Of a stretch of 28,999 nucleotides of DNA, positions 24,535 through 28,999 are shown piece by piece. The stretch is from an uncultured Phycisphaerales bacterium. GTDB taxonomy: Bacteria > Planctomycetota > Phycisphaerae > WQYP01. Each line of letters opens with the position of its first letter. Position 1 is the first letter of the stretch. Below the pieces are notes generated by a model. That model had not been told where the DNA came from and ran no database searches. It saw nothing but the letters and a program-made list of their open reading frames with translations. A program made the translations under genes and the position numbers. The stretch lies in assembly GCA_903868035.1 (NCBI GenBank), contig CAIPTQ010000236.1:1-28999 (forward strand), in the 5' to 3' direction.

Positions 24535-26829
24535 CTACAGCCGCGTCTCGAGGGCCGGCGCCTTTTGCGTTGCCGCCTTTTCCTCCGCGTCCTGCTTGAG
24601 TTTCAACGCATCGGCTTCTTTCTTCAAACGCTGCTCCTCCACGTGCTTCATATACGGGCTGGCCGGAAGCGCACCGGGCAGGGCCTTGTCGATCACCCCG
24701 AAGTACCACAGCCCCACGACCACCGCCAGCACCACCACCACGACGATGCTGCGGTTTCGTCCCTTATGGCTCTCGGCGAAGGGATCCACCAAATCCCGCA
24801 GCGCGCCGGGGGGCAGCTTGGAAGTCTGCGTGAGCGAGCCACCGAACGGGATGTTGATCTTGGCCTTGGCGTTCACGGCCCAGCCGTTGGCGTCGAGGAT
24901 GGGGCCCAGGTTGCGCTGGCGCAGCTTGAGGGCGGCGATGAGCATCGAGGGGCCGGAAATGAGAATGAAGAGGGCGACGATGCCCAGCGGCATCCAGATG
25001 CCCAGCCCGAAGAAGGCCTGGAGCAGCGCCCCCATGGCCGCCGTGATGCCCCCGACGGCCACGCCCAACGCGGCCACCACGCCGATGTCGATTTTCATCT
25101 TGGCCGGCGGCGGCGGCGGGGACTTGCCGGTGAGGGCGTCGGTGGTGGCGATGGCGGTTTCCTTGACGCGGTTGGTGGCGGCTTCGTCGGCGGCGGCGGC
25201 GCGTTTGGCGATTTGTTCGCCGACGAAGCGGATGGCGCGCTTGTAGGGCGACCAGAAGGCCTGGCGGATGGAAATGGGGGCTTCGATGATCTTGGTGATG
25301 GTGGCGTCCCAGTCGCGGCCCGAGCGGTCGTAGAACACGCCGTTGCGGCCGACCATCAGGTTGTCCGAGTCGCCGGCGGTGAAGGCGCAGGCAACGGTCA
25401 TTTTTTCGCCGGTGGCCTTGCGGTTGAGGTCACAGTAGGCGAGGTAGGTGTAGGCGAGGTGGGCCATGGCGCCGTGGCGGCCGGCGTCTTCGACGCGGAT
25501 GCACAGGTCGCAGGAGCGCTGATCGAGGTAGAGGGTGCCGGCCTGGAAGATGGCTTTGTCCTTGCGGCCATAGAAGTCGCGGAAGGAGACGAAGTTGTTG
25601 AGCAGCTTGTAGAGGTCGCGATAGTAGCGCACCAGGCGGTCCACGGCGGCGATGGCGTTGGCCTCCGGTTCGAGGGCCTTGTCCTTGGCGATCAAATCGG
25701 AAATCGCCGTCTTGGCCCCGCCGCCGCCCTTGGTCGAGTACGCCAGAATTTCCCGCACGCGCGGCAGGCCCAGCTTCTCCACGCTCGCCCCGGCCTTGGC
25801 GGCCAGCCACGTGTCAAAGGGTGCGAACTTGGCCACCAGCATCGACCAATCGGCTTCCGTCAGCATGGTCTTGTCACCCAGGAGCGGTGTGACGACCCCC
25901 GCGCGGAACGCCTCGATGGCGGCGCGCCAGCCGGGGTTGAGTCCCTCCACCAGCGGCAGGGGACGGGCCGGCTCAATGCGGGCCAGCGGGAAGCCGGCCA
26001 TTTCCGTGCCGGCCAGCGAGAGCGTTTTGGCCGCGATGGCGTTGTACTGGTCGTCGGCGAGGTTGACGGCCGAGACGGCGCGGGCGTCGTAGGCGGCCAA
26101 GCGGCAGCGGGCGAAGTAATCCTCGATCTTGGCGGCGACGCCCTTGAGTGCCGCGGCCCCGGCGGGGGTGTTGGGGCCCAGGGGCATGATGGCGTTGTCG
26201 GCGGCGGCGGCTTTTTCCTCCCAGCCGGCGAAGGCCGCGGCATCGGCGAAGAACAGGTCGAGCTGAGCCTGGGTGATGCCCGGCTTGCCCGAGCGGTCGG
26301 TCTGCGAACCCAGGCACGCGATGACATCATTGATGATTGCCTGCACCTTGGGATCGTCCGCCGCGTCGGGCGGCAAAATCCCGTCGCCGTTGAACTTCGT
26401 CTGGGCAAAGATTTTCGCGGTGTCGGCGGTGTCTTCCACGGTGATGCCCGGCGTGTCGGCCTTGCCCAGGTTCACCAGAATCTGTTTGGCCGACGCCAGC
26501 AACTGGATACCCTCGGGCAGGGTGTCATTGATTGCCGCCAGGGGCATGACTGCCGCGCCTTGGGTCAAATCATCCGGGTTTTTGAGCATGGCCGTGGCCC
26601 ACTTGGCGGCGGCGATGATCTCCGGCGCACGAATGCGGCCGTCCTTGTCGGTGTCGATCAGGTCCAGCGTCTTGCGGTCAAACTCCAGCCCGGAGGTCGG
26701 GCACGCCAGCGCCAGCCATAGTTTTTGATCGAGTTGCTCGAGGTGGGCGATATCCGCGCCTGTGGCCAGGCGCACCTGATCAAATCCGCCCGCGCGGAAA
26801 AACCGCCAGGGATGCCTGGGTTCTGACAT
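24535..26829 (-). CDS. Large EF-hand membrane protein, unknown function
   Basis: A 764-residue protein with a strong ribosome-binding site (AGGAGG, 6 bases before ATG 26829). A canonical 12-residue EF-hand calcium loop, DTDKDGRIRAPE, is at 59-70; a second, incomplete one (KFNGDGILPPD) follows near 145-156. The long middle is helical and soluble. Near residues 588-640 two or more hydrophobic helices follow a Pro-rich KSPPPPPAKMK linker, another (about 702-722) lies near the C-terminus, and the last 40 residues are a charged Lys/Glu/Ala helix. So a large N-terminal part is attached to the membrane by C-terminal helices. I do not know a function for this protein; the EF hand suggests calcium dependence. 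Confidence 0.85.
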   Translation of the reverse strand: MSEPRHPWRFFRAGGFDQVRLATGADIAHLEQLDQKLWLALACPTSGLEFDRKTLDLIDTDKDGRIRAPEIIAAAKWATAMLKNPDDLTQGAAVMPLAAINDTLPEGIQLLASAKQILVNLGKADTPGITVEDTADTAKIFAQTKFNGDGILPPDAADDPKVQAIINDVIACLGSQTDRSGKPGITQAQLDLFFADAAAFAGWEEKAAAADNAIMPLGPNTPAGAAALKGVAAKIEDYFARCRLAAYDARAVSAVNLADDQYNAIAAKTLSLAGTEMAGFPLARIEPARPLPLVEGLNPGWRAAIEAFRAGVVTPLLGDKTMLTEADWSMLVAKFAPFDTWLAAKAGASVEKLGLPRVREILAYSTKGGGGAKTAISDLIAKDKALEPEANAIAAVDRLVRYYRDLYKLLNNFVSFRDFYGRKDKAIFQAGTLYLDQRSCDLCIRVEDAGRHGAMAHLAYTYLAYCDLNRKATGEKMTVACAFTAGDSDNLMVGRNGVFYDRSGRDWDATITKIIEAPISIRQAFWSPYKRAIRFVGEQIAKRAAAADEAATNRVKETAIATTDALTGKSPPPPPAKMKIDIGVVAALGVAVGGITAAMGALLQAFFGLGIWMPLGIVALFILISGPSMLIAALKLRQRNLGPILDANGWAVNAKAKINIPFGGSLTQTSKLPPGALRDLVDPFAESHKGRNRSIVVVVVLAVVVGLWYFGVIDKALPGALPASPYMKHVEEQRLKKEADALKLKQDAEEKAATQKAPALETRL

Positions 26830-26882
26830 GTTCAGCCTCCTGGAAATCGGGGTTTGGAGATTTCGGCAGATGGAACCCGGGC

Positions 26883-26911
26883 ATTATAGTACCCCGCCCG
26901 TCTGCGGGGAA
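26883..26911 (-). promoter_or_regulatory. Probable promoter of the EF-hand gene
   Basis: On the minus strand a perfect TATAAT (26883-26888) lies 54 bases before the ATG. The -35 candidate at 17-base spacing (TTCCCC, 26906-26911) is weak. The CCCCGC/GCGGGG hairpin (26892-26909) overlaps the spacer. Confidence 0.5.
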
Positions 26912-27013
26912 TCCGAGACGTGACCGTAAGGGAGGGGCGTAGCCCCGTTAGTTGTTAGCGGCAACCGTAAGGTTGCCGTAGGCATGCGTGTGCCTCAGAA
27001 GGGCCGAAGGCCC
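26892..27013. repeat. Cluster of five short hairpins
   Basis: Within 122 bases: CCCCGC/GCGGGG (26892-26909), GGGGCGTAGCCCC (26934-26946), CGGCAACCGTAAGGTTGCCG (26959-26978), AGGCA/TGCCT (26980-26995) and GGGCCGAAGGCCC (27001-27013). The stems differ in sequence, but three have GTA, GTAA or GAA loops. It lies between the divergent EF-hand and ccmA genes, and no gene crosses it. It looks like a set of palindromic repeats or a structured leader. Confidence 0.75.
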
Positions 27014-27083
27014 GGCACAAACGTCGCGCGTCAATCATCTGTAATTCACCTTACACCGCGCCGGGGCATCCGGGAAATGGTGG

Positions 27084-27089
27084 CATAAT
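27084..27089 (+). promoter_or_regulatory. -10-like box just upstream of the ccmA ATG
   Basis: CATAAT ends six bases before ATG 27096, the same spacing as the guaA box, with no Shine-Dalgarno between. This would give a leaderless transcript. If translation instead starts at GTG 27141, which has CGGAG upstream, the same box would give a normal leader. Confidence 0.35.
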
Positions 27090-27095
27090 TGGGTT

Positions 27096-27893
27096 ATGAT
27101 GCGGCTGCGTGAAGCGAGTTCTGGTTCGGAGTCACACGCTGTGGTGCATGTTCGGGCCGTGGATTTGGGGTTGCGGATTGAGGAGCGGGGGATTTTACGC
27201 GCGGTGGGGCTGGAGATCGCCGCGGGGGAGTTTGTGGCGCTCCTGGGGGCCAATGGGGCGGGCAAGAGCACGCTGCTGAAGATCTTGGCGACGCTGGTGG
27301 GGGCGACCTCGGGGACGCTGGAGTTGTTTGGGATCGCGGTGAAGGGCGGATTAAGCGGCGGAGCGGGGGCGCGGATACGCGGGCGGATCGGGCTGATCGG
27401 GCATCAGACCATGCTGTACCACGATCTGTCGGCACTGGAGAATCTGGAATTTTTCGGGCGGCTGTACGGGGTGAACAATGCGCGGGGGCGGGCGCTGGAA
27501 CTGCTGGGGGAGCTGGGGCTGGCCGGGCGGGCGCGGGATGCGGTGAAGTCGTTCTCGCGGGGGATGGCCCAGCGGGTGGCGATCGCGCGGGCGCTGCTGC
27601 ACGATCCGGATTTGCTGCTGGCCGATGAGCCGTTCGCGGGGCTTGATGCGCCCTCGGCGGCACTGCTGGAAAAGACGCTCACCGGGCTGCATGCCAAGGG
27701 CAAGACGATCGTGCTGGCGAACCATGACCTCCGCCAGAGCCTGGGGCTGGCCCGGCGGGCGGTGGTGCTGGCGCGGGGGGTGAAGGTGCTGGATGCCGCG
27801 GCGGGCGACCTGGATCCGGAGCAGGTGCTGGCGGTGATGCAGGGCGCGGCGGCGGTATCGGCGGGTACAACCGCCGGCGGGGGGATGGCATGA
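27096..27893 (+). CDS. ccmA: Heme exporter ATP-binding protein CcmA
   Basis: CcmA is the ATPase of the CcmABCD system that delivers heme to the periplasmic chaperone for c-type cytochrome maturation. Features: Walker A GANGAGKST (51-59), the family-specific GHQTMLYHDLSALENLEFFGRLYG, the altered signature SRGMAQRVAIARALL (typical of CcmA rather than LSGGQ), Walker B LLLADEPFAGLD and the switch histidine in LANHDLR. The product from ATG 27096 has 265 residues; GTG 27141 (preceded by CGGAG) would remove 15 non-conserved residues. The stop overlaps the start of ccmB by four bases (ATGA). Codons are extremely GC-rich. Confidence 0.9.
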   Translation: MMRLREASSGSESHAVVHVRAVDLGLRIEERGILRAVGLEIAAGEFVALLGANGAGKSTLLKILATLVGATSGTLELFGIAVKGGLSGGAGARIRGRIGLIGHQTMLYHDLSALENLEFFGRLYGVNNARGRALELLGELGLAGRARDAVKSFSRGMAQRVAIARALLHDPDLLLADEPFAGLDAPSAALLEKTLTGLHAKGKTIVLANHDLRQSLGLARRAVVLARGVKVLDAAAGDLDPEQVLAVMQGAAAVSAGTTAGGGMA

Positions 27894-28567
27894 ACGTATT
27901 GCGACAGATATTTTTGTTGGTGGGGAAGGATTTGCGGATCGAGGGGCGGACGCGCCAGACGCTGGGGCTGGTGGTGGTGCTGGGGGTGCTGATCGTCAGC
28001 GTGCTGGCGCTGGGTTTCAGCGGGCATCCCGCGGAGGCCAAGGTGGGGGCGCCGGCGATCCTGTGGGTGGCGTATCTGTTCGCGGGTGTGCTGTGCTTTG
28101 AAAAGACGATGGCGGTGGAGCGGCAGGATGGGGCGCTGGCGGGACTGCTGCTGGCGCCGCTCGACCGGGGGGTGATATTCGCGGCCAAGCTGCTGTCGAA
28201 CCTGGTGCTGATGCTGGCGGTGGCGGCGGTGATCACACCGGTGGGGGTGTTGTTTTTCGCCTTTGACCTGTCGCGGGCGCTGGGGGGGTTCGCGCTGGTG
28301 ATCGGTATTTCACTGGTCGGGTTTGCCGCGGTGGGGACGCTCTTCGCGGCGCTGGTGTCCTCGACGCGGCTGGCGGGGGGCTTGCTGGCGCTGGTGGTGT
28401 TTCCGGTGGTGCTGCCGTTGGTGATCGCCTCGACGCAGATGATTGCGGGTATGTTTGATGAGCCGGCGCGGGCGGTGGAGGGGACGGCGGTGGCGGTGCT
28501 GGTGGCGTTTGACGCGATATTTCTGGCAGCCAGTTGGATTGCGTTTGAAGTGGTGCTCGAGCCGTGA
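27890..28567 (+). CDS. ccmB: Heme exporter permease CcmB
   Basis: A 225-residue membrane protein with about six hydrophobic helices. The start, LRQIFLLVGKDLRIEGRTRQTLGLVVV, and the FEKTMAVERQDGALAGLLLAPLDRGVIFAAKLLSN region match CcmB, the membrane partner of CcmA. ATG 27890 overlaps the ccmA stop, so the two are translationally coupled. No ccmC follows; the next gene converges from the other strand, 13 bases beyond the stop, so the remaining ccm genes must be elsewhere. Confidence 0.9.
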   Translation: MNVLRQIFLLVGKDLRIEGRTRQTLGLVVVLGVLIVSVLALGFSGHPAEAKVGAPAILWVAYLFAGVLCFEKTMAVERQDGALAGLLLAPLDRGVIFAAKLLSNLVLMLAVAAVITPVGVLFFAFDLSRALGGFALVIGISLVGFAAVGTLFAALVSSTRLAGGLLALVVFPVVLPLVIASTQMIAGMFDEPARAVEGTAVAVLVAFDAIFLAASWIAFEVVLEP

Positions 28568-28580
28568 GTAGAAGGGGTGG

Positions 28581-28999
28581 CTACTGTGGGGCGGGTGCGA
28601 TGGGTACAAGCTGGGACTTGAGTTCGCGGGCGCGGTCGACCAGGTCGGCGTCGGAGGGTTCGACGACCTGGGGGATGGGGAAGGCCCAGATTTGTTCGTC
28701 CTTGAAGGGGATGGGGAGGAGTTCGGCGAACAGGTCCATGGGGATGGTTTCAAACCAGGGGTTGGTGGTTTTTTTGTGGGTGTGGAGATAGTAGCGGATG
28801 ATGCGGGGGTTGTCGGCGGTGCCGGCGTTGACTTCGTAGCGGAGACGGATGTCGTAATCGCCGGGCCAGGTGTAGGGGACGGTGACGGGGGTGCGGCCGA
28901 TTTCCTGGTCGTTGAGAAGCACAAGAGCGCCTTCCGGGTTGCTGCCGATCGTGATGCAGCGTTCGACGCAAGCGGGGAGGACGAGGGTGATGGCGAGGA
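28581..28999 (-). CDS. PEGA-domain lipoprotein (N-terminus beyond window)
   Basis: The frame runs off the right edge; 138 residues are visible. It begins in a hydrophobic signal segment, LAITLVLPAC, whose LPAC is a lipobox with the lipidated Cys at 28968-28970. CITIGSNPEGALVLLNDQ and then EIGRTPVTVPYTWPGDYDIRL form a PEGA domain, a beta-sandwich common on bacterial surface lipoproteins. The remainder ends in a region rich in Pro and Glu, with no further known domain. It is probably anchored in a membrane facing outside the cytoplasm. Gene convergent with ccmB. Confidence 0.8.
   Translation of the reverse strand, partial: LAITLVLPACVERCITIGSNPEGALVLLNDQEIGRTPVTVPYTWPGDYDIRLRYEVNAGTADNPRIIRYYLHTHKKTTNPWFETIPMDLFAELLPIPFKDEQIWAFPIPQVVEPSDADLVDRARELKSQLVPIAPAPQ

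Noticed and set aside
24565..26721. A 718-codon open frame antisense to the EF-hand gene
   Set aside because: Same pattern of GC-driven shadow frame with low-complexity Gly/Val/Ala composition; the sense strand has an EF hand, membrane helices and an AGGAGG start.
26880..27095. tRNA or known structured RNA gene in the hairpin cluster
   Set aside because: The hairpins do not form a cloverleaf, and no riboswitch core that I know can be recognised.

Overview
The window is about 29 kb of GC-rich bacterial chromosome with ordinary housekeeping genes interrupted by short accessory patches. Several traits point to Planctomycetota, probably Phycisphaerae or a relative; this is inference, since no rRNA is present. 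They are a tiny PEP-CTERM protein, a prepilin-like protein with the planctomycete H-X9-D C-terminal signature, a PEGA-domain lipoprotein, a secreted GH127 enzyme with extra N-terminal domains, mreB/mreC, and many short 'word' repeats and palindromes between and inside genes.

Layout. 1-1130 is a lower-GC patch of small unknown genes. 1392-6202 is a leftward mreB-mreC-priA cluster with a good promoter ahead of mreB. 6241-7121 is a divergent pair (PEP-CTERM miniprotein, RidA-family protein). 7334-12764 reads rightward: secreted GH127-like glycosidase, SAM methyltransferase, and a degenerate HD-GYP protein fused to PilZ. clpP (leftward) and a prepilin-like gene (rightward) diverge at 13.6-13.9 kb, followed by an IspD homologue that has lost most catalytic residues.

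15.4-18.3 kb is the most unusual part. A truncated toxin/antitoxin pair, an unknown Trp-rich protein gene and a YhcG/DUF1016 PDDEXK nuclease gene lie immediately downstream of guaA. The last ~42 bp of guaA, including the GAGTGGGA core known as an integration hotspot, are duplicated on either side of the nuclease gene. Each copy also supplies the ribosome-binding site of the gene after it. This looks like a one-gene, integrase-less mini-island using the guaA 3' end as both attachment site and translation signal.

18.2-26.8 kb is leftward: guaA, a zinc-ribbon protein, a sugar nucleotidyltransferase interrupted by one extra G in a G8 run, a PmtA-like methyltransferase, a plant-like cystathionine gamma-synthase overlapping a plant-type threonine synthase (probably both drawing on O-phosphohomoserine), and a large EF-hand membrane protein. 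Finally ccmA-ccmB (heme export for cytochrome c maturation) read rightward and converge on a partial PEGA lipoprotein gene at the right edge.

A recurring theme is repeats of 7-9 bp units, each locus with its own word, in intergenic spaces and three times inside priA, plus short perfect hairpins. No tRNA, rRNA, CRISPR array, transposase or integrase was recognised.
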